A stretch of DNA of 64,000 nucleotides from CALBRZ01 sp964511065 (GTDB taxonomy: Bacteria > Planctomycetota > Planctomycetia > Pirellulales > S012-138): the NCBI GenBank assembly GCA_964511065.1, contig CAZEEG010000003.1, positions 1 through 64,000 of the forward strand. The letters run 5' to 3'. Numbering within the stretch: the first letter of the stretch is position 1; each line of letters opens with the position of its first letter. The position numbers and the translations under genes are program-made. The notes beneath the pieces are model-generated. The model was not told the origin of the DNA, ran no database searches, and was given only the letters and a program-made list of their open reading frames with translations. Shown piece by piece: positions 44,624-53,919 of the stretch.

Positions 44624-46618
44624 CTAGAACAAAATGCGCGATTGGACGAACGCCCACAGATCGTGCAGCCAAACGTAACCCAGCGACCGGTTGCCGCAGA
44701 CCACCTTGGCAATCACCGTTGCGCCGGGCCGCAAGTGCGGTAGCTCGTCGCGGTCGAAGGCGACCTTCACGGCCACGCTGTTGCCGACCTCGCCGTGGAC
44801 CTCGGCTCGGCGGTGAATTTCCTTGATCCGTCCTTCGTAGGTCACGCCCGGTTCGGTGGCCAGGATGAAGCGGACCAGCAGGTCCTCGCCGTGCTCCTTC
44901 TGGGCAGCCAGGATATGGCCCATGCGATCCTCGGGCATGCGAATGTCAAGTTCCCATTCGCTGCCGGGATCGGCCACCGAGAGCAGTACCTGGCCCCGTT
45001 CCACGGGCCGGCTCACCAACCGGTCGTGAACGTCCCAGGTAGTCACCACGCCGTCGATAGGGCTGAACACCCGCAACTGCTGCTTCTGGTGCAGGGCCAG
45101 TTCGCGCTGTTCCTTAAGCGAGATGGTCGTCTGTTGAAGTTGGGCCAACTCGCCCCGCAGACGGTCTTTTTCGGCCGGCCGCAGGTCCTTTTCAGAAAGC
45201 AGCGTATTCTGCACGGCTCTGGCCCGCTCGGCAGTGGCGGCTATCTGCCCGTCCAGGCTGGCAATGCGTTCTTCGAGGGCCGGATTCTCCAGCTCCAGCA
45301 GCGGGCGCTCGTCGGACGATCGCACCGCATCGCCGTGTCGAACGTGAACCTTGGTGACCACCCCGGCCACGTTGGCAAAAACTTCGCGCCGCGCGGTAGG
45401 TTGCAGAATACCGCGGCCTTCCAGTTCCAAACTGGCAGGTATCAAGCACAAGGCCGCAACGAGCAGCAGAACCGCGCCCAGTGCCACGCCCCAGCCAGGA
45501 AGCGATGCCGCGGTGCATACGCCGCCCAACTTGCGGCAGACCGTCATCAGCGGGCCGCCGTCGTAGGCCAGGCTGTTTGCCACGGCAATCGCCGCATGAT
45601 CGCGTACTGGCTCGATGCGCGCGGCGATTCGCTTGCGCGGCCGGGCGTCGTCGATCTGCTCGGCCATCAAGGCCCCGATGGCTTTCGCCATGCGGCGGTG
45701 CTCACCCTCCTGCGCGTCCGGCGGGAAAAGCGGATACACCGCCAGCAGTCGCGATTGCGATTCGTCCAGGTAGCGCTGTGCGGCCGATTCCAACTGTGGC
45801 GGCAGATTGGTCGATTGCCCGTCGTACCATAGCGGTTCGCCGCTGGCGGCTACGACCTCGGCCAACTGGTTCATCAGCCGGACCATATCGCTCCGCGGAT
45901 CAAACCGGTCCTGGCCGCTGATCGCCGTCACGGTCATCTTGCCGCGTTGGGCAACGGCCAACGTCACGCGGTCGCATTCCAGGATGCGTCGGCCTTCGTC
46001 GCACACACGACGCGAGGTTTGCGCCAAGTCCAAGCTGCCATGGACCGTGCGGGTAAATGCTTCAAGCCGATTCCATACGGCCTGCCGATCGCGAAACTCC
46101 CGGAGTTGGCAATCCTTGAGATACTCGCCTGCCAAGCCACACGCCTGGATGATGTATTGGAGATAACCACGTTCCGTGGCAGGGTTGGCACCAGGACGTT
46201 GCAGGATTTCCAGCACGCCCTGTACCTGGTCATGGTCGCGAATCGGCGCCAACAGCAGCAAGAAAGGCGTGGGGTTGCCGGTATCGGCCGTACCCGAGCA
46301 GGGTGCAATCGCCGCGGCCTCCCCGCCAACGAACACCTGCGAGAGCAGTTGATCGTGCATCTGCCGATGCTGCGGTTCGTCCAGTTCGGCCTGAGCCAGT
46401 TGCACCTGATATTCCAGGCCGAGGGTGCCGTCGGGGCGGCGTATCCACACCGCCCCGCCGATGGCGCCCAGCGCGCCGACAACGCGCGAGAGCAATTCCC
46501 CGTAGAATTCAGAGGGGGAGAGGCCGGCTCGCGCCAGCTTTGCCATCTCCGACATCAAGTTCCGGATACGCATGCGCGCGTCGGCAACTTGCTTCGGATC
46601 GAGCGTTTCAGTGGTCAT
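44624..46618 (-). CDS. GAF-domain / HlyD membrane-fusion protein
   Basis: A 664-residue protein from ATG 46616-46618. The N-terminal cytoplasmic half has two GAF-like regions (about 30-165 with VGALGAIGGAVWIRRPDGTL, and about 195-345 with RRILECDRVTLAVAQRGKMT). A single membrane helix follows (VALGAVLLLVAALCLIPASL). The periplasmic half is HlyD-like: VFANVAGVVTKVHVRHGDAV, coiled coil (about 465-530), LRVFSPIDGVVTTWDVHDRL and a barrel. A sensor-coupled adaptor is an unusual design: binding of a small ligand inside the cell may control the periplasmic adaptor. First gene of the three-gene set reading toward 41130. Confidence 0.86.
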   Translation of the reverse strand: MTTETLDPKQVADARMRIRNLMSEMAKLARAGLSPSEFYGELLSRVVGALGAIGGAVWIRRPDGTLGLEYQVQLAQAELDEPQHRQMHDQLLSQVFVGGEAAAIAPCSGTADTGNPTPFLLLLAPIRDHDQVQGVLEILQRPGANPATERGYLQYIIQACGLAGEYLKDCQLREFRDRQAVWNRLEAFTRTVHGSLDLAQTSRRVCDEGRRILECDRVTLAVAQRGKMTVTAISGQDRFDPRSDMVRLMNQLAEVVAASGEPLWYDGQSTNLPPQLESAAQRYLDESQSRLLAVYPLFPPDAQEGEHRRMAKAIGALMAEQIDDARPRKRIAARIEPVRDHAAIAVANSLAYDGGPLMTVCRKLGGVCTAASLPGWGVALGAVLLLVAALCLIPASLELEGRGILQPTARREVFANVAGVVTKVHVRHGDAVRSSDERPLLELENPALEERIASLDGQIAATAERARAVQNTLLSEKDLRPAEKDRLRGELAQLQQTTISLKEQRELALHQKQQLRVFSPIDGVVTTWDVHDRLVSRPVERGQVLLSVADPGSEWELDIRMPEDRMGHILAAQKEHGEDLLVRFILATEPGVTYEGRIKEIHRRAEVHGEVGNSVAVKVAFDRDELPHLRPGATVIAKVVCGNRSLGYVWLHDLWAFVQSRILF

Positions 46619-46963
46619 GCCGGTTGTCAACTGCTGGAGTTTCGTTCGGCCTGCCGCACGTGGGGGGAGAAGGGCAGGCGGCGATCCCTGGCGGCCATTG
46701 GCAGCACCCCAAGAGCAACCTGCCGGTCGCTCGGCTGGCCCAGGCCGCAAAGTTTGCCTGACCGGTACAATCGGCCCTGGCCTGCCATACTCTTGAACGA
46801 AAGATGCTCTGGCCGGTTTTCCTGCCTCGCGGCGCAAGCGGTGATGGCGGCGGCTTGCTTCCTTGACAGCATTCGATGCCCCCCTAGGATGAATCGCTCG
46901 CCAGCCTGACACAGGTCCGCCGCTTGCACGCTTCGCTTGCCGCAGTTCGTAAGGAATCGATCC
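46619..46963. other. 345-bp divergent region (export set / polA)
   Basis: Leaders of the GAF-HlyD gene and polA. AAGGA at 46951-46955 precedes polA. No other signal seen. Confidence 0.45.
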
Positions 46964-49900
46964 ATGCAAAAGAAACCACGGCAAACCCGGTTACCCGGCA
47001 TGGACGACGATCTCCCCCAGCGGCCCACCGCTTCCGGCAAGCGTTCCAAGTCGCGCGGCGGCAAGAGCGGCCAAAGCAGTCAACCCGGTCAGCCAGGCTC
47101 ACCCGGTGCCAGCGGACGGCCCGCCGCCCGTGGCGGCCGCCAATCACCTCCCCGCGAACGGTCTGCCGGACACGTTGAACGGGTAGAGCCTTCGGTGCCG
47201 GTGCCCGGCACCTTGGACCCGGGAAGCAATTACAAGAATGAGCTATTGGAGATGCCGTTGGCGGTCCTGCCCGAGGGCGTGCCCGACGGCATCCCCGATC
47301 TGCGCGGCAAGACGGTGTACGCCGTGGATGCCGCCTCGCTCATCTTTCAGGTATTCCATGCGATCTCGGAGATGACCAACCCGCTGGGCCAACCGGTCAA
47401 TGCGGTATACGGTTTTGCCCGCGATATCTTTTTTCTGCTGGAGCAGAAGCAACCCGATTATCTGTTTTGCGCGTTCGATTTACCCGGGGCCACGATCCGC
47501 CACGATCAATACGTGGACTACAAGGCCCATCGCGACGAAATGCCCAGCGACCTTGCTCCCCAGATCGGCATGATTATCCGGATGCTGGAAGCGATGGACG
47601 TGCCCATCCTGGCGCACGAAGGTTACGAGGCCGACGACGTGCTGGCAACGCTCGCGCGGCAAGTGGAAGAACACGGCGGCGAGTGCGTGCTGGTAACGAG
47701 CGATAAGGATTGCCGGCAACTCATCACCAATCATGTGAAGTTGTACAACGTCCGCAAGAACCAGCTATTTGATCGGGCCGCGCTGGAGGAAGACTGGGGC
47801 ATTCGTCCCGACCAGGTGGTCGATTTTCAAGCGCTGGTTGGCGATTCGGTGGATAACGTGCCGGGCGTCCCGCTGATCGGCCCGAAGATCGCCAAGGAAT
47901 TGCTGCAGACCTTCGATACACTCGACGAAGTGTTGGCCCGGGCCGGCGAAGTCCGCGGCAAGAAACGCAGCGAGAACCTGCAGGCCTACAAAGATCAAGC
48001 GCTGCTGAGCCGCGAACTCGTGCGGCTGCACAACGATTTGCCGCTGCGGATCGACTGGAAGCGGGGCGAAACGGCCCACATGGATCGCGAAGCGGCGCTG
48101 CCCCTGTTTGTGGAATGGGGATTTCACGGGTTTGCGGATAAGATCCGCGCTGAATTGGATGCGCGGCACGCCCCCAGCCGCTGGGACACCCAGTGCCAGG
48201 TGGTCAGCGATCCCGAAGCGCTGGCCAATCTCGTCTCGCAATTGCAGCAACAGGATAGCCTGGCTATCCGCGTTCGGGGAACGCACCCTTGGCCCATGTG
48301 GGCGGAGCTGTCGGCCATTGTGCTGGCTTCAGAAGCGGGCCGGGCGCACTACATTCCCATCGCGCCGCCTGAAGGTTCTCTGGAAGGTCTGGCAGCCAGT
48401 TATGAATATCCGCAGGCGCTTTCCACCGACGAAGTGATCGCGGCGCTGCGACCGCTGCTGGAAGATGAGAACATCGCCAAGATCGGGCATAACCTGAAGT
48501 ACGACACGATCCTGCTGCGACAAGCAGGCTGCAAGTTGGCCGGCCCCAAGCTTGATCTCTACGTGGCCAGCTACTTGCTCGACGCCGGCGAGCGAAACCA
48601 TTCGCTGGAAGAACTTTCCAAGCGGTACTTGCGGCACACGCTGCCGCGCGAAGACGCCCATGGTTACCTGGGGACCGCTTCGTCCAGCGGTACGGCACGC
48701 ACCAGGGCCTCCCGGGGCAGGGCAGGCGGCCCCCTGGCCGAGGGTGAACTGCCTATCCACGAATCCGCGGCGCAGCGGGTCGACGCCTTGTGCCGGCTAC
48801 AGCCAGTGCTATGGCCATTCCTGCAGCAGGCTGAACTCTTGTCACTGTATCAGGATTTGGAGCGTCCGTTGATCGACGTGCTGGCCCAGTTGGAGATCAA
48901 CGGCATTCGCGTCGATCCGCAGCGGCTGGCGGAACTCAGCAAGCTGTACAGCTCGCGCCTGCTGGAGCTGGAGCAAACCATCTACCGCCTGGCCGGCCGC
49001 GAATTCAACATCGCCTCGCCCAAGCAGTTGCAGGAGGTGTTGTTTGCTGAACTTGGATTTGCGGCCAAAAAGAAAACCCGCACAGGGATCAGTACCGAGG
49101 CATCGGTTCTGGAAGAATTAGCCGAGGAGCATGAACTACCCCGGCAGATTCTGGAATATCGCCAATTCGCGAAGCTGAAAGGGACATATGTTGATGCGTT
49201 GTCGGACATGATCCATCCCCGCACGGGCCGCGTCCATTGCTCGTTCAATCAGGGGGTGACCGCCACGGGCCGGCTGAGCAGCAGCGATCCGAATTTGCAG
49301 AATATTCCGATTCGCACGAAGGAAGGGCGCGACATCCGCTCGGCGTTTCTGCCCGGCCACGAAGGCTGGAAACTCCTGGCGGCCGATTATTCGCAGATTG
49401 AATTGCGCGTGTTGGCCCACTTTTGCGGGGATGAAGCCTTGTGCGGGGCATTTGCCCGCGATGAAGACATCCACCGCCGGGTGGCGGCCGAAGTCTACGA
49501 TGTGCCGCCAGAAACCGTGACGGCCGAACAGCGGCGCAATGCCAAGGCAGTGAACTTTGGGATCATCTACGGACTTTCGCCGTGGGGGCTGGCCAAGCAA
49601 CTGGGCATCGACCAGACCGAGGCCGCTTCGTTCATCGACGCCTACTTTGAGCGTTATCCGCGTGTGGAGGAATTTCTGGCGCAAGTACTGGCAGAATGCC
49701 GTGCCAAAGGGTATGTTAGAACCATCCTGGGACGTCGCAGGGCCATCCATGGCATTCGGTCCGGCGTCCACCGTCAACGGAACCTTCCGGAACGAACCGC
49801 CATCAACACCGTGGTTCAAGGTTCCGCCGCAGATATCATCAAGTTGGCGATGATCCGCCTGCACGATCGTTTGCAAGCGGACAGCGTTGCCGCGGCCATG

Positions 49901-50068
49901 CTGCTCCAGATTCACGACGAGTTGGTGTTCGAAGTTTCCGACCGTCAGATCGCGGAAGTGGCCGAATTGGTGGTGCAGGAGATGTCTGGCGTTTACCCAC
50001 TCCAAGTTCCGCTTAAAGTGGATGTATCGGTGGGTGAAAACTGGGCATCCCTGCAGCCGATACCTTGA
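46964..50068 (+). CDS. polA: DNA polymerase I
   Basis: A 1034-residue family A polymerase for Okazaki-fragment processing and repair. A basic, low-complexity N-terminal extension of about 85 residues precedes the 5'-3' exonuclease (YAVDAASLIFQVFHAISEMT, YEADDVLATLARQVEEHGGE, TSDKDCRQL). The 3'-5' exonuclease region is degenerate: the DxE motif I reads SLAIRVRGTH, motif II keeps HNLKYD, and motif III lacks its Tyr-Asp pattern. The polymerase domain is intact: motif A AADYSQIELRVLAHF, the O-helix RRNAKAVNFGIIYGLS, and motif C LQIHDELVFEV. Start ATG 46964 has AAGGA upstream. It is followed by coaE and rho. Confidence 0.97.
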   Translation: MQKKPRQTRLPGMDDDLPQRPTASGKRSKSRGGKSGQSSQPGQPGSPGASGRPAARGGRQSPPRERSAGHVERVEPSVPVPGTLDPGSNYKNELLEMPLAVLPEGVPDGIPDLRGKTVYAVDAASLIFQVFHAISEMTNPLGQPVNAVYGFARDIFFLLEQKQPDYLFCAFDLPGATIRHDQYVDYKAHRDEMPSDLAPQIGMIIRMLEAMDVPILAHEGYEADDVLATLARQVEEHGGECVLVTSDKDCRQLITNHVKLYNVRKNQLFDRAALEEDWGIRPDQVVDFQALVGDSVDNVPGVPLIGPKIAKELLQTFDTLDEVLARAGEVRGKKRSENLQAYKDQALLSRELVRLHNDLPLRIDWKRGETAHMDREAALPLFVEWGFHGFADKIRAELDARHAPSRWDTQCQVVSDPEALANLVSQLQQQDSLAIRVRGTHPWPMWAELSAIVLASEAGRAHYIPIAPPEGSLEGLAASYEYPQALSTDEVIAALRPLLEDENIAKIGHNLKYDTILLRQAGCKLAGPKLDLYVASYLLDAGERNHSLEELSKRYLRHTLPREDAHGYLGTASSSGTARTRASRGRAGGPLAEGELPIHESAAQRVDALCRLQPVLWPFLQQAELLSLYQDLERPLIDVLAQLEINGIRVDPQRLAELSKLYSSRLLELEQTIYRLAGREFNIASPKQLQEVLFAELGFAAKKKTRTGISTEASVLEELAEEHELPRQILEYRQFAKLKGTYVDALSDMIHPRTGRVHCSFNQGVTATGRLSSSDPNLQNIPIRTKEGRDIRSAFLPGHEGWKLLAADYSQIELRVLAHFCGDEALCGAFARDEDIHRRVAAEVYDVPPETVTAEQRRNAKAVNFGIIYGLSPWGLAKQLGIDQTEAASFIDAYFERYPRVEEFLAQVLAECRAKGYVRTILGRRRAIHGIRSGVHRQRNLPERTAINTVVQGSAADIIKLAMIRLHDRLQADSVAAAMLLQIHDELVFEVSDRQIAEVAELVVQEMSGVYPLQVPLKVDVSVGENWASLQPIP

Positions 50069-50525
50069 AAGCGCGGACGGCTTGTCGCATCAATCCCAGT
50101 CGCATCCGTCATTCCTCGGCCGTCCCGAGTCCGGCCAATACCCCCGAACACGTTCCGACCGGAGCGGTCCTGCCTCAATAATCAATTCGTTGAGTCCAAG
50201 ACAGTAGGCCCCATGCGCATGGAGGTTTTGCGTGGTGGAAATGCATGAAAAACCGTGGTGTGGTCTGAATCCCAACGCTCGTGATGGTTACGCGCCGCAG
50301 CGTTTCCGGTAAAGCCTCGGAGAGCTTGCCTGGGCGCCGCCCCCCGTCGTCGTCTCCGCGGAACGCACTGCATAGTGGGTATGACGCAGTGGGCATGACG
50401 CACTGCGCGGCGGGCATGGCCGGATGCTTGAGGATTCCTCGGACAGCTACACCGAAAATGCCGCATCGCAAGAGTTGCACTGAAATAGTTGCGCCCAAGA
50501 AAGTTGCATCGTGAGGAGCCATCCG
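50069..50525. other. 457-bp intergenic region polA-coaE with short tandem repeats
   Basis: Contains a near-perfect 14-bp tandem pair (AGTGGGTATGACGC / AGTGGGCATGACGC, 50374-50401) and three AGTTGC boxes at 50473, 50487 and 50502 just before coaE. No gene supported. Confidence 0.5.
50374..50401. repeat. 14-bp tandem duplication
   Basis: AGTGGGTATGACGC (50374-50387) and AGTGGGCATGACGC (50388-50401) differ at one base. Confidence 0.7.
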
Positions 50526-51230
50526 TTGCACGCCTCCCGTGATTGCTCCCAAGTACCCAGGGTGCCGGAAGAACGCCGGCTGCCGGTCCTGGGGCTGTTG
50601 GGCGGGGTCGCCAGCGGAAAGAGCTTTGTTGCCGGATTGCTGGCCCAGCACGGTGCCGCGGTCCTCGATGCCGATCGGGCAGGCCACCAGGTATTAACAG
50701 AACAAGACATCAAAGAACAGTTACACGCTCGCTGGGGTGATCGGGTTTTCACGCCCGCGGGCGAAGTCGACCGCAAAGCCGTCGGAGAGATTGTATTTAG
50801 CGATCAAGGGGAGTTAGAATTTCTAGAAGCCGTAACGCACCCGCGGATCGGCTGCCTCCTTCAGGAACAGATTGAACATCACTTTCGGCAAGGCGCTCCA
50901 GCGGCCGTGCTCGATGCCCCGGTCATGCTCAAGGCAGGCTGGGATGCCATGTGCGACGCGATCTGGTTCGTCGACTCACCTCGTCCCACGCGGTTGAAAC
51001 GTGCCTTGGCACGCGGCTGGACGGAAGCCCAGTTTGACGCCCGTGAAGCCGCCCAAGAGCCCCTGGACGAGAAGCTTCGCAAGTCCGATGTGATTATCGA
51101 CAATGCCGGCAGCAGCGAGGCCACCGCCGCCTTGGTGGCCAGGCATTGGCAGCAGTTCCTCGATCAGGTAGCGCCGCACCGCGCGTCCAATCCCCATCCG
51201 CCGGCCCGGCATCCGCCCGCTGGCGGCTGA
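50526..51230 (+). CDS. coaE: Dephospho-CoA kinase
   Basis: Phosphorylates dephospho-CoA at the ribose 3'-OH, the last step of CoA synthesis. The product of about 234 residues has the P-loop GLLGGVASGKSFVAGLLAQH, AAVLDADRAGHQVL (substrate Asp), EFLEAVTHPRIGCLL and the LID region RLKRALARGWTEAQFDAREA, then SDVIIDNAGS. TTG 50526 is preferred because AGGAG lies 7 nt upstream; GTG 50511 and GTG 50562 are in frame and possible. The Pro/His-rich C-terminal tail is extra. Confidence 0.92.
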   Translation: MHASRDCSQVPRVPEERRLPVLGLLGGVASGKSFVAGLLAQHGAAVLDADRAGHQVLTEQDIKEQLHARWGDRVFTPAGEVDRKAVGEIVFSDQGELEFLEAVTHPRIGCLLQEQIEHHFRQGAPAAVLDAPVMLKAGWDAMCDAIWFVDSPRPTRLKRALARGWTEAQFDAREAAQEPLDEKLRKSDVIIDNAGSSEATAALVARHWQQFLDQVAPHRASNPHPPARHPPAGG

Positions 51231-51646
51231 AGTGCTGGCCGCGCCGCCGCGGGAACCTCCCACGACCACACAAGAACCCCCTCGGTCCCCCGGATTGCCC
51301 TGCCTTGCGGAAATGCCACGCACTTTGGCAGCCCATCGCGGGGCCGACTGAGTCGAGATCAGGAGCCCCCCATACAAAGCGAATCGTAGAAGGTCCGGCG
51401 ATTCGTTGGATGGCATACCAACCATCAGCGAGTCGTTGAGCCATAACTGCATGAAGGGCCCCCCATAGCCGCTTGTCCTGCGAGGCGCGGCGGGCCAGCC
51501 CAAACTCCCCCCCAGCGCGGCCGTTCGGGCCGCACCCGTTGGTCCACTGTCCTATTTTCCACCAGGAATTGCCTCTTCCGAACGCATCCTACCCACCGCC
51601 GGGGCCATTCGCGCCGCGGCACGCGTGCTCATCGGAGTTGTCTGTC
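51231..51646. other. 416-bp intergenic region coaE-rho
   Basis: The rho frame is open through part of this region, but the conceptual sequence before ATG 51647 does not resemble Rho. CGGAG at 51633-51637 is the likely ribosome-binding site. Nothing else seen. Confidence 0.45.
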
Positions 51647-53137
51647 ATGACCGAAACCAAACGCAAAACCACGGATGAGAAGGTTCGGAAAACTGAAACC
51701 CGAACCTCCCTGCGCAAGAAAACGCATACCCCCGAAGAAGAAATGACCACCACCACGGTAACGGAATCCGATCTGCACAACGGCGAACCCATTTCGCTGG
51801 CTGAAGAACTCGCCGAAGAAGGCAGCCTGGTCCGCGACGATACCCACGAACATTACGAGCGGATCAAGCGCGGCAATATCCATATCGCCGAGCTGCAGAA
51901 GCTCTCGATGCCGGAGTTGATCGAGGTCGCCAAGCGTGAGAACGTCAAAGAGATCAATGGCGTCAAAAAGCAGGACCTGATCTTCAACATCCTCAAGGAG
52001 CGCGTGAAGCTCAATGGACTGATGTTCGGGGAAGGCACCCTGGAGGTGCTGCCCGACGGTTTCGGCTTCTTGCGCAGCCCCGACTACCACTACCTCTCGT
52101 GCCCGGACGACATTTACGTGTCGCCCAGCCAGATTCGCCGGTTCGGCCTGCGGACTGGCGCCACGGTGAGCGGCCAGATTCGCCCCCCCAAGGAGAACGA
52201 GCGGTACTTCGCGCTGCTGCGTGTGGAGGCGATCAACCACCACGATCCCAACCTGCTCACCAACAAGGTCTTCTTCGACGACCTGACCCCGATGCACCCG
52301 GACAAGCGGCTGGTGCTGGAACACGATCCGGCCGAAGTCGAGATGCGGGCGGTGGACCTGATCAGCCCACTGGGCTTTGGCCAGCGCGGCTTGATCGTCA
52401 GCCCGCCCCGCGCCGGCAAGACCATCCTGCTGCAGAAGATGGCCAAGGCGGTCCTCGCCAACTATCCGGACGCCTACGTGATCATGCTGTTGATCGACGA
52501 GCGCCCAGAAGAAGTGACCGACATGGAGCGGCAGGTCAAAGGCCCCAACTGCGAGGTCATTTCGTCAACCTTCGACGAAGCCGCCGCCCGGCACATCCAG
52601 GTCTCCGAGATGGTGATCGAGAAGGCCAAGCGGATGGTCGAGTACGGCGTCGATGTCGTGATCTTCCTCGATAGCATCACGCGCCTCGCCCGGGCCTGGA
52701 ACGCTGAGTGTCCCAACTCCGGCAAGCTGCTTTCCGGCGGTGTGGATGCCAACGCCCTCCAGCGGCCCAAGCGGTTCTTCGGTGCTGCCCGCAAGGTCGA
52801 AGAAGGCGGCTCGCTGACCATCATCGGTACGGCGCTGGTCGATACCGGCAGCAAGATGGATGAGGTGATCTTCGAGGAATTCAAGGGCACCGGCAACCTG
52901 GAGATTGTGCTTGACCGGCGACTGGTCGATAAGCGCATCTGGCCGGCAATCGACATCAACCGCAGCGGCACCCGCCGCGAGGAAATGCTGCTCGATCCGG
53001 AAGAGTACCGCCGGGTGTGTATCCTGCGCCGCGTGATCAACGAGATGAACGCCCCTGAAGCGATGGACCTGCTCGTCACTCGGCTGCAAAAGACCAAGAG
53101 CAATGCCGAGTTTCTGATGAGCATGAACGCCAAGTAG
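51647..53137 (+). CDS. rho: Transcription termination factor Rho
   Basis: A 496-residue hexameric RNA helicase that ends transcription. It has a charged N-terminal extension (about 1-75), then the Rho N-domain (HIAELQKLSMPELIEVAKRE), the RNA-binding cold-shock-like domain (LEVLPDGFGFLRSPDYHYLS, DDIYVSPSQIRRFGLRTG), Walker A PPRAGKTILLQKMA, Walker B VVIFLDSITRLARAWN, and the Q/R-loop segments GGVDANALQRPKRFFGAARK. Start ATG 51647. An intrinsic terminator follows the gene. Confidence 0.97.
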   Translation: MTETKRKTTDEKVRKTETRTSLRKKTHTPEEEMTTTTVTESDLHNGEPISLAEELAEEGSLVRDDTHEHYERIKRGNIHIAELQKLSMPELIEVAKRENVKEINGVKKQDLIFNILKERVKLNGLMFGEGTLEVLPDGFGFLRSPDYHYLSCPDDIYVSPSQIRRFGLRTGATVSGQIRPPKENERYFALLRVEAINHHDPNLLTNKVFFDDLTPMHPDKRLVLEHDPAEVEMRAVDLISPLGFGQRGLIVSPPRAGKTILLQKMAKAVLANYPDAYVIMLLIDERPEEVTDMERQVKGPNCEVISSTFDEAAARHIQVSEMVIEKAKRMVEYGVDVVIFLDSITRLARAWNAECPNSGKLLSGGVDANALQRPKRFFGAARKVEEGGSLTIIGTALVDTGSKMDEVIFEEFKGTGNLEIVLDRRLVDKRIWPAIDINRSGTRREEMLLDPEEYRRVCILRRVINEMNAPEAMDLLVTRLQKTKSNAEFLMSMNAK

Positions 53138-53466
53138 CCCCAATCGGGCGCCGCACCCCATTAACGTGCGGCAATCGGCCAGCTTCCCCCACGCTGCTCC
53201 GCCGCGGAACCGCACCGCGGAGGGAGCGGCGTTTTTTGTTGCCGGGCGCCACCCCCCCATTCGGGCTTTCAAGCCGCATCGGTGCGCCCCCTCTCGCCAA
53301 TGCGGAGCAGGCGGCATCGGCAAGTTTCTCAGGCGGCTTTTCGTCAATTGCCGGTATGCGAATTGCTCACACCTTTGCCAGCGGCTCGATGCTAAGCAGC
53401 GGTCAGGCAGGGCCGCCGCGTGGGCCGCCGCGACGGCAATCGACCGCGACCAGAAGGAGTGGCACC
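53138..53466. other. 329-bp intergenic region rho-CBS gene
   Basis: Contains the rho terminator (53193-53238) and the leader of the CBS gene, with AAGGAG just upstream of ATG 53467. A frame continuous with the CBS gene extends into this region but lacks protein character. Confidence 0.5.
53193..53238 (+). terminator. Intrinsic terminator after rho
   Basis: A GC-rich imperfect hairpin (GCTGCTCCGCCGCGG at 53193-53207 against CCGCGGAGGGAGCGGC at 53215-53230) is followed at once by GTTTTTTG. It lies 55 nt after the rho stop. Confidence 0.8.
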
Positions 53467-53877
53467 ATGCACGTGTTAAAAGCCATGACGCCTAATGTTC
53501 ACACCGTCGGCCCGGAAGCTTCGCTGGTGGAGATCGCCCGGTGTATGCGTGAAAATAACGTGGGCGTACTGCCCGTGATGGAAGCATTTCAAGTGGTGGG
53601 ACTGGTGACCGATCGCGACATCATCACCCGGGCCATTGCCCAAGGCTGCGACCCCGCTTCCACACAGGCAGCCGACGTGATGACCCGCGACGTCCAAACC
53701 GTGTCCGATTATCAGCAGGTGGCCGACGTGGAAGAGCTGATGCGTCGGAAACACATTCGCCGCGTGGTGGTCCTCGACCGTCACAATTGCCCGGTCGGCA
53801 TCGTTTCGCTGGACGACCTGGCAACCCGCGTTTCCAGCGAGGAAGCCGGTGAAGTGCTGAAACGGGTGTGCGAGTAA
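53467..53877 (+). CDS. CBS-pair domain protein
   Basis: A 136-residue protein made of two CBS motifs: MTPNVHTVGPEASLVEIARC, then NNVGVLPVMEAFQVVGLVTD and RDIITRAIA; and MTRDVQTVSDYQQVADVEEL, then KHIRRVVVLDRHNCPVGIVS and LDDLATR. CBS pairs bind adenosyl nucleotides such as AMP or ATP and act as energy sensors; a stand-alone pair suggests regulation of an unlinked partner. Start ATG 53467 with AAGGAG upstream. Confidence 0.9.
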   Translation: MHVLKAMTPNVHTVGPEASLVEIARCMRENNVGVLPVMEAFQVVGLVTDRDIITRAIAQGCDPASTQAADVMTRDVQTVSDYQQVADVEELMRRKHIRRVVVLDRHNCPVGIVSLDDLATRVSSEEAGEVLKRVCE

Positions 53878-53919
53878 CTCGCTGGACCGCGTCAGCACCG
53901 CCCTCGCAATCGGCCGCAA

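Noticed and set aside
51473..51646. 58-codon N-terminal extension of rho
   Set aside because: No similarity to Rho, Pro-rich translation, and a better start with GGAG at 51647.
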